This document shows positions 16,953 to 24,840 of a stretch of DNA of 64,000 nucleotides, piece by piece (the stretch's first letter is position 1; every line of letters begins with the position of its first letter). The translations under genes were made by a program, and so were the position numbers. The notes under the pieces were generated by a model. The model saw only the letters and a list, made by a program, of their open reading frames with translations, was not told where the DNA came from and searched no databases. Origin of the DNA: JBEIFW01 sp046081125. GTDB taxonomy: Bacteria; Actinomycetota; Acidimicrobiia; Acidimicrobiales; Ilumatobacteraceae. The stretch is taken from contig JBJTVH010000132.1 in NCBI GenBank assembly GCA_046081125.1, positions 14,641-78,640 on the forward strand. The letters run 5' to 3'.

Positions 16953-17545
16953 GACCCGGCCCGCATCAGGCGGCCGCTGCGCACCCACCAACCTTCGTCG
17001 GCCATCGTCAGCATCGGCCCGTCGCTGCGGGCGTCGCCGTAGGCGGCGACGATTCGGTCCTGCGGGGAGGCCCACTCGCGCAGGCGCTCCACCTTGTGCA
17101 CCCCACGGCAATTGGGGCCGAGCAGCGCGCCGGTGCAGCGCCCGTCGGCATCCACGACCAACTCGGTGCACAGCACGTGCGCGACACCGAGGGCAGCCGC
17201 AAGCGGGTCGAGATAGGGCCGCAGCGAGGCCGACACCAGCACGACCGTGTGGCCGGCGTCGAGGTGCCATCGCAGGCGACCGAGCACCACGGGTCGCAGC
17301 CGATGCTCGACGACGGAGGCCGCAACCTCCGCACCGATGGTCGCAAGCCGCTGCGCGTCCACTCCGGCAAGGGTCCGGCGCACGAGCCCGGCCTTCATGC
17401 GGTCGCGATCGCCGGGCGAGCGCAGCGCCGCCCACCCGAGGGCGGCGCCGACGCGCCGCCGCCCCGCCACCGCTGTCAGGAACGGCACCACCGTGTCGCG
17501 GACCGTCAACGTGCCATCGACGTCGAACGCCGCGACGTCGGTCAC
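16949..17545 (-). CDS. HAD-IB family phosphatase, candidate decaprenylphosphoryl-5-phosphoribose phosphatase
   Basis: A 198-aa haloacid-dehalogenase phosphatase of the SerB-like (IB) type: motif I AFDVDGTLT near the N-terminus, motif II VLVSASLRPYL, and motif IV YGDARSDGPM. It is encoded between guaB1 and ubiA and overlaps ubiA by 4 nt. In mycobacteria the 5-phosphate of decaprenylphosphoryl-phosphoribose is attributed to a PAP2-type enzyme (Rv3807c) next to ubiA. No PAP2 gene is seen here, so this HAD protein is the obvious candidate for that step. That role is inferred from position only. The GTG start comes 1 nt after the guaB1 stop. Confidence 0.75.
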   Translation of the reverse strand: MTDVAAFDVDGTLTVRDTVVPFLTAVAGRRRVGAALGWAALRSPGDRDRMKAGLVRRTLAGVDAQRLATIGAEVAASVVEHRLRPVVLGRLRWHLDAGHTVVLVSASLRPYLDPLAAALGVAHVLCTELVVDADGRCTGALLGPNCRGVHKVERLREWASPQDRIVAAYGDARSDGPMLTMADEGWWVRSGRLMRAGS

Positions 17546-17546
17546 G

Positions 17547-18980
17547 TCACCAACTCTGCCCGAGCGGCCGACCTTCGTCGAAGCCGGCTGCGCTCTGGAC
17601 CCCGACCACCGCGCGATCCTGGAACTCCGAGACCGTCGCGGCGCCGGCGTAGGTGAACGACGACCGCACCCCGGCCACGATGTGGTCGAGGATGTCTTCG
17701 ACGCCGGGCCGCTGCGCGTCGAGGTACATCCGAGACGTGCTGATCCCCTCTTCGAAGAGTTCTTTCCGCGCACGGTCGTAGGCCGATTCGTGGCGGGTGC
17801 GCTGCTTGACCGCCCGGTTGGACGCCATGCCGAAGTTCTCCTTGTACAGGCGGCCTTCGGCATCGCGCAGCGTGTCACCCGCCGACTCGTAGGTCCCGGC
17901 GAGCCAGGAGCCGAACATCACGTTCGACGCTCCCGCGGCGAGCGCGAGCGCCACGTCGCGCGGGTGGCGCACCCCGCCGTCGGCCCACACGTGGCGACCG
18001 ACGGCACGGGCCGCATCGGCGCATTCCGCCACCGCCGAGAACTGCGGACGACCGACGCCCGTCATCATCCGCGTCGTACACATCGCCCCGGGGCCGACAC
18101 CGACTTTCACGATGTCGGCTCCCGCCTCGATGAGATCCAACGTGCCACGAGCCGTGACGACGTTGCCGGCCACGACCGTGGCGTCGCCGACCGCATCGCG
18201 CACGGCAGCAAGCACCTCGAGCATTTTGGTCTGGTGGCCGTGTGCGGTGTCGACGACGAGCACGTCGGCCCCGGCCGACCGGGCCTCCCAGGCCCGCTTG
18301 GCCGGATCGCCGTTGATCCCGACGGCGACGCCGACGAGCAGTCGGCCCTCTGCGTCGAGCGCCGGCCGGTAGATGGCGGACCGCAGCGCACCCCGGCGGG
18401 TCATGCAGCCGACGAGGCGCTCACCGGCGACGACCGGCGCTGCGCTCACCCGGCTCGCCGCCAGCGCCTCGAACATCGCCTCCGGCGTCGAGCCGGCCGG
18501 GATGACGACGAGGTCCTCGACCATCACGTGGCGGAGCTGGGTGAAGCGGTCCTGGCCGACGGCGTCGTGCTCGGTGAATATCCCGACCGGCGTCTCACCC
18601 TCGACCACGATCACCGCACCGTGCGCCCGCTTGTGGATGAGCGACAGCGCGTCGGCGATCGTGTGCATCGGCGACAGCGTGATCGGCGTCTCGTAGATGG
18701 GGTGACGGCCCTTGACGTACGAGAGCGTCGCCTGCAGCACGTCGAGGGGGCTGTCCTGGGGCAACACGGCGATGCCCCCCCGTCGCGCCACGGTTTCGGC
18801 CATGCGCTTACCGGCGACGGCGGTCATGTTCGCCACGACGACGGGCAGCTTGGTCCCGATCCCGTCCGGGGTGGTGAGATCGACGTCGAATCGCGACTGG
18901 ACGGCCGAGAGGCTCGGCACGAGGAACACGTCGTTGTAGGTGAGTTCGTACTCCGGACGGCGATCGTCGACGAAACGCAT
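17547..18980 (-). CDS. guaB1: GuaB1, IMPDH-related protein (probable GMP reductase)
   Basis: A 477-aa protein of the IMPDH/GMPR TIM-barrel fold with a central CBS-domain insert (about residues 95-215). The active-site loop is GVGPGAMCTTRMMTG, with the catalytic Cys. Actinobacterial GuaB1 proteins are distinct from the true IMPDH (GuaB2), and the mycobacterial one has been reported to act as a GMP reductase. The ATG at 18980 is preceded by GGGAGG at 4-5 nt and by a TATCCT box further upstream, so this transcript has a leader. It is the first gene of a coupled run into the arabinose-donor genes, which is unexpected for a purine-interconversion enzyme. Confidence 0.87.
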   Translation of the reverse strand: MRFVDDRRPEYELTYNDVFLVPSLSAVQSRFDVDLTTPDGIGTKLPVVVANMTAVAGKRMAETVARRGGIAVLPQDSPLDVLQATLSYVKGRHPIYETPITLSPMHTIADALSLIHKRAHGAVIVVEGETPVGIFTEHDAVGQDRFTQLRHVMVEDLVVIPAGSTPEAMFEALAASRVSAAPVVAGERLVGCMTRRGALRSAIYRPALDAEGRLLVGVAVGINGDPAKRAWEARSAGADVLVVDTAHGHQTKMLEVLAAVRDAVGDATVVAGNVVTARGTLDLIEAGADIVKVGVGPGAMCTTRMMTGVGRPQFSAVAECADAARAVGRHVWADGGVRHPRDVALALAAGASNVMFGSWLAGTYESAGDTLRDAEGRLYKENFGMASNRAVKQRTRHESAYDRARKELFEEGISTSRMYLDAQRPGVEDILDHIVAGVRSSFTYAGAATVSEFQDRAVVGVQSAAGFDEGRPLGQSW

Positions 18981-19004
18981 GAGACCTCCCGCAGGGGCCT
19001 GCCG

Positions 19005-19014
19005 AGGATAGCGT
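19005..19014. promoter_or_regulatory. Interlocked divergent -10 boxes (guaB1 / hydrolase)
   Basis: On the + strand TAGCGT (19009-19014) lies 8 nt before the ATG at 19023. On the - strand TATCCT (19010-19005) lies 24 nt before the guaB1 ATG at 18980, which has its own Shine-Dalgarno sequence. The two hexamers share the central TA, so the two operons would compete for polymerase. Confidence 0.45.
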
Positions 19015-19022
19015 CGTCCCCG

Positions 19023-19721
19023 ATGGCTGCCGATCCGCCCCGTGAGCCCGTCGTGTTCGTGCATGGTTGGGGCGGCTCGTTCCGCCGGACCTGGGAAGAG
19101 CCGGGATGGTCGGCACTGCTCGCCGATGTCGGGCGCACCACGATCGGCGTCGACCTGCTCGGTCACGGCGAGGCCCCCAAGCCGCACGACCCCGAGGCCT
19201 ACGGTGACCTCGGCGCCCGGGTGCTCGAGGCGCTGCCCGACGAGCCCGTCGCCGCGGTCGGGTTCTCGCTCGGCGCCATGACGCTCCTGAAGGTCGTGTC
19301 GCAGCATCCCGAGCGCTTCACCCGGCTCGTGGTGATGGGCGTCGGCGACAACCTGTTCCGGGAGGACGTCGAGCGCCACCGGGCGATCGTCGCAGCGGTC
19401 ACCGGCACCGGCGCCACCGACGACGTGCAGGCGCAGGTGTTCGCGCAGTACGCGAACCAGCCGGGCAACGACCCCAAGGCGCTGGCGGCGATCATGCAGC
19501 GGCGAGGCCGGCCGGTGTCTCGCGACGACCTCGCCCGCGTGACGGTGCCCACGCTCGTCGTCATCGGCGACAAGGACTTCGCCGGCCCCGGCGACCCGCT
19601 CGTCGCTGCGCTGCCGGACGCAACCCTGAAGGTCCTGCGCAACGTCGACCACTTCGCCACAACGGAGTCCTTCGCCGCCATCGACGCCGTGCTCGAATTC
19701 CTCGGCGCCACCCCCGGGTGA
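19023..19721 (+). CDS. Alpha/beta hydrolase
   Basis: A 232-aa cytoplasmic alpha/beta hydrolase. It has VVFVHGWGGSFRRTW at the oxyanion strand, the nucleophile elbow GFSLGA, VIGDKDFAGP for the acidic residue and NVDHFATTE for the catalytic His. The substrate is unknown. It is the first gene of a four-gene operon (hydrolase-tsaC-thuA-adh) in which each gene overlaps the next by 4 nt. The ATG is 8 nt downstream of a TAGCGT box, so it is likely to be leaderless. Confidence 0.8.
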   Translation: MAADPPREPVVFVHGWGGSFRRTWEEPGWSALLADVGRTTIGVDLLGHGEAPKPHDPEAYGDLGARVLEALPDEPVAAVGFSLGAMTLLKVVSQHPERFTRLVVMGVGDNLFREDVERHRAIVAAVTGTGATDDVQAQVFAQYANQPGNDPKALAAIMQRRGRPVSRDDLARVTVPTLVVIGDKDFAGPGDPLVAALPDATLKVLRNVDHFATTESFAAIDAVLEFLGATPG

Positions 19722-20731
19722 GCGATCGCGGGGTCACCGGCCCCGACCTGGCGGGATCGACGGTCGCCGACGCGGTCGCCGCGCTGCGGGCCGGCGATCT
19801 GGTGGCGTTCCCCACCGAGACCGTCTACGGCCTCGGCGCCGACGCGGCCGACGCCCGAGCCGTGCGGCGGGTGTTCGAGGTGAAGGGCCGGCCCGCCGGT
19901 CATCCGCTGATCGTCCACCTGGCGCCGGGGATCGCTCCCGGAGCGTGGGCCGGGCGGTGGCCGGCGAGCGCCGCCGCGCTGACCGAGGCCTGCTGGCCCG
20001 GGCCGCTGACCGTGCTCGTCCCGCGCGGACCCGCGGTGATCGACGCGGTCACCGGTGGTCGGCCCGCCGTCGGTCTGCGGGTGCCGGCCCACCCGCTTGC
20101 GATCGAACTGCTCGAAGCCTTCGGTGGCGGGATCGCGGCACCGTCGGCGAACCGGTTCGGGCGGGTCTCGCCCACCACCGCGGCCCACGTGCGCGCCGAC
20201 CTCGGCGACGACGTTGCGGTCGTGCTCGACGGCGGGCCGTGCCGGATCGGCGTGGAGTCGACGATCGTCGATTGCACCGTCGACCCCCCGATGCTGCTGC
20301 GGGCGGGCGGGGTGCCCGTCGAGGTGCTCACGACCGTGTTGGGCACACCGCCGGCCGCCGCAGGCGGCCCGAGCCGCGCGCCGGGGATGCTGGCGTCCCA
20401 CTACGCCCCGCACTGCGAGGTCGAGCTCGCCGAGGACGCCGGTGCAGCTGCGGCTGCCGCCGATCGGCACCGCGACGAGGGCCGGCGGGTCGACGTGCTC
20501 GACCCGGGACCCGACGTGGCCGCCTACGCCCATCACCTGTACGGCTGGCTGCGTGACGCCGATGCGCACGATGTCGAGGTCCTCGTCGTCGTGACGCCGG
20601 CCGACACCGGCCTCGGGGCGGCCGTGCGCGATCGGCTCCGCAAGGCCGCGGCGCCGCGCAACGGCCGGGGTACCGGGCCGGACCCCTCGATCCCTATGCT
20701 CGGTCTCGACGAGCCCGGGGGGAGCACATGA
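19718..20731 (+). CDS. tsaC: L-threonylcarbamoyladenylate synthase (Sua5/TsaC)
   Basis: A 337-aa Sua5-type enzyme that makes threonylcarbamoyl-AMP from Thr, bicarbonate and ATP for the t6A37 modification of tRNAs. The YrdC domain (about residues 15-200) has FPTETVYGLGADA, VFEVKGRP (nucleotide-contacting Lys) and APSANRFGRVSPT. The C-terminal Sua5 domain (about 225-325) is present, so it is the two-domain form. The GTG start overlaps the hydrolase stop as GTGA. Its operon partners are metabolic and have no clear link with tRNA modification. Confidence 0.9.
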   Translation: MSDRGVTGPDLAGSTVADAVAALRAGDLVAFPTETVYGLGADAADARAVRRVFEVKGRPAGHPLIVHLAPGIAPGAWAGRWPASAAALTEACWPGPLTVLVPRGPAVIDAVTGGRPAVGLRVPAHPLAIELLEAFGGGIAAPSANRFGRVSPTTAAHVRADLGDDVAVVLDGGPCRIGVESTIVDCTVDPPMLLRAGGVPVEVLTTVLGTPPAAAGGPSRAPGMLASHYAPHCEVELAEDAGAAAAAADRHRDEGRRVDVLDPGPDVAAYAHHLYGWLRDADAHDVEVLVVVTPADTGLGAAVRDRLRKAAAPRNGRGTGPDPSIPMLGLDEPGGST

Positions 20732-21546
20732 GCAGGATCGATGTCGCGCTCGTGACCGGCGGCAAGTGGCACGACTTCGATTACGCCCGCTTCGAGTTGC
20801 TGGACGCGCTGCGCACCGACGAGCGGATCCGGGTCCGGGTGGCGTCGGACTACGAGGACGCCGGGCTGCTGTCGGCGCAGGCGCTGGTGTCGTACACGTG
20901 CGACGTGCGTCCGTCGCGCCCGGCGCAGGTGGCGTGGCGCCGGTGGGTCGAAGCGGGCGGCCGCTGGCTCGCCCTGCACGGCACGAACGCAGCGATCGAC
21001 CCGCCCGCACGCCTCGGCCGTGAGCCGTTCGTGACGCCGCGAGCGTTCCCGCTGTGGGCTGACACGCTCGGCAGCCAGTTCCTGTCGCACCCGGCGATGG
21101 GGACCTACCGGGTCACCGTCTCCCCGGGCGCCGCCGACGATCCGCTCGTGGCCGGTATCGGCGAGTTCGACGCCGGGGTCGACGAGTTGTACCTGTGCGA
21201 GTACCGCGGAGCGATCGAGCCGTTGCTCGAGACGCGCTGGACCGGCGACACCGGTGTGCCCGGCTTCGCCGAGCACGACTGGCCCGTGGACGAACCCCGG
21301 CTCGTGCTGTATCGCCGCCGCATCGGGGCCGGCGAGGTCGTCTACTTCACGTTGGGCCACTGCCGCAGTCGCTGGGACATGGTCGACCCGCCGTTCGACG
21401 GCTCGCCGTATCCGGCCACCGAGCGGGGATCGTGGGAGGTCCCGGCCTTCCGCACGATCCTGCACCGGGCCCTCGCCTGGGCCACGGACACCATCGACGG
21501 CAGCGCGACCGGCGCCGCCGCACAGGGGAACCAGGGGGACGCATGA
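20728..21546 (+). CDS. ThuA-domain protein
   Basis: A 272-aa protein with the ThuA (trehalose utilisation) class-I glutamine-amidotransferase-like fold. Landmarks are VALVTGGKWHDFDYAR near the N-terminus, WLALHGTNAAID in the middle and VVYFTLGHCRSRWD near the end. ThuA-like proteins often accompany sugar oxidoreductases; the next gene is a zinc alcohol dehydrogenase, which fits a sugar or polyol oxidation role. The biochemical activity of the family is poorly defined. The ATG at 20728 overlaps the previous stop. Confidence 0.8.
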   Translation: MSRIDVALVTGGKWHDFDYARFELLDALRTDERIRVRVASDYEDAGLLSAQALVSYTCDVRPSRPAQVAWRRWVEAGGRWLALHGTNAAIDPPARLGREPFVTPRAFPLWADTLGSQFLSHPAMGTYRVTVSPGAADDPLVAGIGEFDAGVDELYLCEYRGAIEPLLETRWTGDTGVPGFAEHDWPVDEPRLVLYRRRIGAGEVVYFTLGHCRSRWDMVDPPFDGSPYPATERGSWEVPAFRTILHRALAWATDTIDGSATGAAAQGNQGDA

Positions 21547-22556
21547 AGGCAGGACTCGTCACCGGATTGCGCCGCTTCGAGCTCGTCGAAGTGCCGGACC
21601 CGGCACCGGTGCCCGGCACGGCCGTCGTCGAGGTCGGCTACTGCGGCATCTGCGGCACCGACGTCCACGGCTTCTTGTCCGACCAGCCCTACAACCCGGC
21701 GATCTGCGGTCACGAGTTCGGCGGGACCGTCGTCGCCGTCGGCGACGGTGTGACCGGGATCGGCGACGGCGAGCGGGTCGTGCTCGGCACCTCCGCAGCC
21801 TGCGGTCGGTGCGCCCCCTGCCTCGCCGGCCAGGCGCCGTGGTGTGTGTCGGTGTTCGTGGACTCGACCGGGCGCGGCCCACAGGCGCCCTCCCACGGCG
21901 GGTTCGCCCCGTACGTCGCCGTCCCTGCGCGCCGGCTGCTCGCCGTCCCCGACGGGCTGTCGGACACCCAGGTCGCGCTGGTGGAACCGGCGACGGTCGC
22001 CCTCCATGCCGTCCACCGCACCCCGCCCCGCGTCGGGGACACGGTCGTGGTCCAGGGGTGCGGACCGATCGGTCTGCTCACCCTGCAGTGGGCCCGCGAG
22101 GCAGGCGCCGGCACCATCATCGCCGTCGAGCCGCACGCGCCTCGCCGGGCCGTGGCCGAAGCGCTCGGGGCCGTCGCCGTCACGCCGGAGGACGCCGCCG
22201 CCGCCGTCGGAGCGGGCGCCGACCTGGTCTACGAATGCGCCGGCGTACCTGCCACGGTGCAACGCGCGGTCGACCTCGTCCGTCGCGGCGGCACGGTGAA
22301 CCTCGTCGGGCTCGCGTCGGGCTCGGCCACCATGCAACCGGGCGCATGGCTGGTCAAGGAGGTCACCGTGGTCGCCTCGCTCGCCTACCTCCGCCACGAG
22401 TTCGCCGAGACGATGACCGCTGCCCTCGCCGGACGAATCGACCTCGGCGCCGTCCACGACACCACCGTCGGGCTGTCCGAGTTGCCCGTGGCGATCGAAC
22501 GCCTCGCTGACGCGCCGACCAGCGCAGTCAAGGTGCTCGTCGATCCCCGATCCTGA
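21543..22556 (+). CDS. Zinc-dependent medium-chain alcohol/polyol dehydrogenase
   Basis: A 337-aa MDR-family dehydrogenase. Catalytic zinc ligands are in YCGICGTDVHG and the GHE motif (CGHEFGGTV). The structural zinc site is CGRCAPCLAGQAPWC with four Cys. The nucleotide-binding motif is VVQGCGPIGLLTL, with Glu after it (IIAVEPHAP) rather than a plain Asp. The pattern resembles threonine/butanediol/sorbitol dehydrogenases. It ends the four-gene operon, and its last 29 bp overlap the convergent lipoprotein gene. Confidence 0.85.
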   Translation: MKAGLVTGLRRFELVEVPDPAPVPGTAVVEVGYCGICGTDVHGFLSDQPYNPAICGHEFGGTVVAVGDGVTGIGDGERVVLGTSAACGRCAPCLAGQAPWCVSVFVDSTGRGPQAPSHGGFAPYVAVPARRLLAVPDGLSDTQVALVEPATVALHAVHRTPPRVGDTVVVQGCGPIGLLTLQWAREAGAGTIIAVEPHAPRRAVAEALGAVAVTPEDAAAAVGAGADLVYECAGVPATVQRAVDLVRRGGTVNLVGLASGSATMQPGAWLVKEVTVVASLAYLRHEFAETMTAALAGRIDLGAVHDTTVGLSELPVAIERLADAPTSAVKVLVDPRS

Positions 22557-22956
22557 TCCCGCACGTCCCGATCCCGAAGCGCGAGAGGGCCGCCTCGGCG
22601 GCGAGCAACTGCACGCGCAGCTCGCCGAAGCGCTTCACGTCCACCTTGGCTGCGATGAATTCGACACGGGCGAACAGCGCTTCGAGCTCGCGGTACGCCT
22701 GCAGCGCGCCCGTCGCATCGGGCTTCAACGCCGCCGGCGCGAACCGGTCGAGCGACACCGCCGTGTCCACGGCATCGGCGAAGGCCTGACGCAGACGCGC
22801 CGGATCCTGGAGCACGATCTCCCCGAAGGGGTCCGCCGCCGCCTCCCGTCGCTTCAGGACATCGCATGCCCGGCCGGTCGTGTCCTCGGCGCAGCCGGCG
22901 GCGAACGCCAACACGGCAAACAATGCGAGCACCGACCCGGCGCGAGGCATCCGCAC
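22528..22956 (-). CDS. Small putative lipoprotein, unknown function
   Basis: A 142-aa protein with a lipoprotein signal peptide (LALFAVLAFAAGC, cleaved before Cys). The mature part is helical, with three further Cys (one early, two in the C-terminal GTCGI/CDVL segments), and no recognisable domain. A TAGCGT box at 22968-22963 lies 6 nt upstream of the GTG at 22956, supporting that start over the ATG at 22950. It overlaps the end of the dehydrogenase gene tail-to-tail. I do not recognise the family. Confidence 0.65.
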   Translation of the reverse strand: MRMPRAGSVLALFAVLAFAAGCAEDTTGRACDVLKRREAAADPFGEIVLQDPARLRQAFADAVDTAVSLDRFAPAALKPDATGALQAYRELEALFARVEFIAAKVDVKRFGELRVQLLAAEAALSRFGIGTCGIRIGDRRAP

Positions 22957-23007
22957 GCTGCGACGCTACCGCCGCACGACCTACGACGGGCCGGCAGCCC
23001 GACCCGA

Positions 23008-24840
23008 TCAGGTGTCCCGCTGCGCTGCGCCCGCTGCCGTCGCGTCCAACCAGCTCGCCCAGAGTCCGGCATAGACCCCACCGGCAGCCACGAGCTCGGC
23101 ATGCGTTCCCTGCTCGACCAATCGGCCGCGATCGAGCACGAGCACCCGATCGGCCCGGGCCGCCGTCGAAAGCCGGTGGGCGATCGTGACCGTCGTGCGG
23201 CCCTGCGCCAAACCGTCCAGCGCGCAAGCGAGCCGGGCTTCGGTGGCGGCGTCGACCGAGGACGTCGCCTCGTCGAGCACGAGACATGGCGGGTCGGCGA
23301 CGAACGCCCGCACGAGCGCGACGAGTTGTCGTTCGCCGGCCGAGAGCTGCTCGCCGCGCTCACCCACGGCGGTGGCCGACCCGGCGGGCAGCCCGGCCAG
23401 CCAGTCCTCGAGGCCCAGCGCTGCGAACGCCGACCGCAACTCGGCCTCGGTGAGCCCCGGCCGCCCGAGTCGGACGTTGTCGCCGACCGTCGAGTCGAAC
23501 AGGAACGGCTCCTGCGGGACGAGCACCACCGTGGAGCGCAACGACGCAAGACGCGCCTCCCGGGCGTCGACCCCGCCGACGAGCACCGCACCCTGCGTCG
23601 GATCGACCAGGCGGGTCAACAGCCGAGCCAGGGTGGTCTTTCCCGATCCGGTCGCTCCGACGACGGCCACCGACGTCGCAGGCTCGATCGTGACGTCGAT
23701 CGTCGTGAGGGTCGGCGGCTCCTCGGCCGCGCCGCCGGTCGCACCACCCGATGCGCCGCGGGGCCGGTAGGTGAACGACACATCTCGCAGTTCGAGGGCC
23801 GGCGGTCCCGGGGGAACGGTCCGACCATCGGGCGGATCGGCGATCTCGATCGGGACGTCGAGCAGGGCCAGCACGCGGCGCCACCCGGCGACGGCGGCCT
23901 GGGTCTGGTCGAGGAGCTCGGTGAACTCCGCGATCGGCTCGAGGAACCGGTAGGTGAGCAATACGAAGCCGACCAGCGTGCCAGTCGTGAGCCCGCCGGC
24001 GGGACCGAGCCCGACACCGAGCACGAGCACGGCGCCGACGGCCAGCACCGCGAACACCTCGCCGACGGGGAACAGCAGCGCACCGAGGAACGACGCACGC
24101 CGACCGGCGCGCACGTGGTCGCCGACCGCCGCCGACAAGCGAACACGGACCGGGCCTTCCATCCGGTGCGTACGGATGACCGCGCCGCCCGAGACCAGCT
24201 CCGAGAGCTGCCCGAGCACCTCCGCGTTCCCGGCGCGGGCGCGGTCGTGGGCGACGATCAGGTGACGCTGCAGCACCCGCAGTACCGCCCACAGGGGCGC
24301 GGACACGACGAACACCACGATCGCCAGGCGCCAGTCGTACACGAGCATGACGGCCGCGACCGCCGCCATCGTCAAACCGTCGAGCAACCACGCCACGGCG
24401 TCCCAGCCGAAGAACCGGCTCAACGTCTCGACGTCCGAGGTCACCCTGGCCACGAGCACCCCGCGGCGCTCCTCGGCATGGTCGGCGACCCCGAGCGCGT
24501 GCACATGGGCGAACGCCCGCATCCGCAACCCGTAGAGCGCCGCCTCGCTGCGACCCGCGAGCCGGATCACGGCCGCCCGGCGAGCGAGCGTGGTCACCAC
24601 GATCACGACTGCGGCGACGGCGCCCAGCGCGGCGACCGCGGCCGACGACACCGACCCCGGCGACAGACCTCGGTCGATCGCCTGCTGCACGAGGACCGGG
24701 ACCGCGATCCGGCCTGCGCTGCCGACCGCAGCGAGTACCAGCGTGAGCCCGGCCCCGTGGCGGAGCTCGGGGCTGTGACGCCACCCCCGGCGCAGGACGG
24801 CGACGGCCCCCTCACGAGCGTCGCCCAGGTCCCGGCTCAC
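23008..24840 (-). CDS. ABC exporter half, consensus ATPase subunit
   Basis: A 610-aa type IV ABC exporter half: six membrane segments in residues ~25-320 and a C-terminal ATPase. Walker A is GATGSGKTT, the signature is the non-canonical LSAGERQ, Walker B is LVLDEATSSVD with catalytic Glu524, and the H-loop is TIAHRLST. It forms the second half of a heterodimer with the product of the upstream gene, overlapping it by 4 nt (GTGA). Its intact Walker B pairs with the normal LSGGQ of the partner to make the hydrolysing site. Substrate (lipid, drug or peptide) is unknown. Confidence 0.88.
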   Translation of the reverse strand: MSRDLGDAREGAVAVLRRGWRHSPELRHGAGLTLVLAAVGSAGRIAVPVLVQQAIDRGLSPGSVSSAAVAALGAVAAVVIVVTTLARRAAVIRLAGRSEAALYGLRMRAFAHVHALGVADHAEERRGVLVARVTSDVETLSRFFGWDAVAWLLDGLTMAAVAAVMLVYDWRLAIVVFVVSAPLWAVLRVLQRHLIVAHDRARAGNAEVLGQLSELVSGGAVIRTHRMEGPVRVRLSAAVGDHVRAGRRASFLGALLFPVGEVFAVLAVGAVLVLGVGLGPAGGLTTGTLVGFVLLTYRFLEPIAEFTELLDQTQAAVAGWRRVLALLDVPIEIADPPDGRTVPPGPPALELRDVSFTYRPRGASGGATGGAAEEPPTLTTIDVTIEPATSVAVVGATGSGKTTLARLLTRLVDPTQGAVLVGGVDAREARLASLRSTVVLVPQEPFLFDSTVGDNVRLGRPGLTEAELRSAFAALGLEDWLAGLPAGSATAVGERGEQLSAGERQLVALVRAFVADPPCLVLDEATSSVDAATEARLACALDGLAQGRTTVTIAHRLSTAARADRVLVLDRGRLVEQGTHAELVAAGGVYAGLWASWLDATAAGAAQRDT

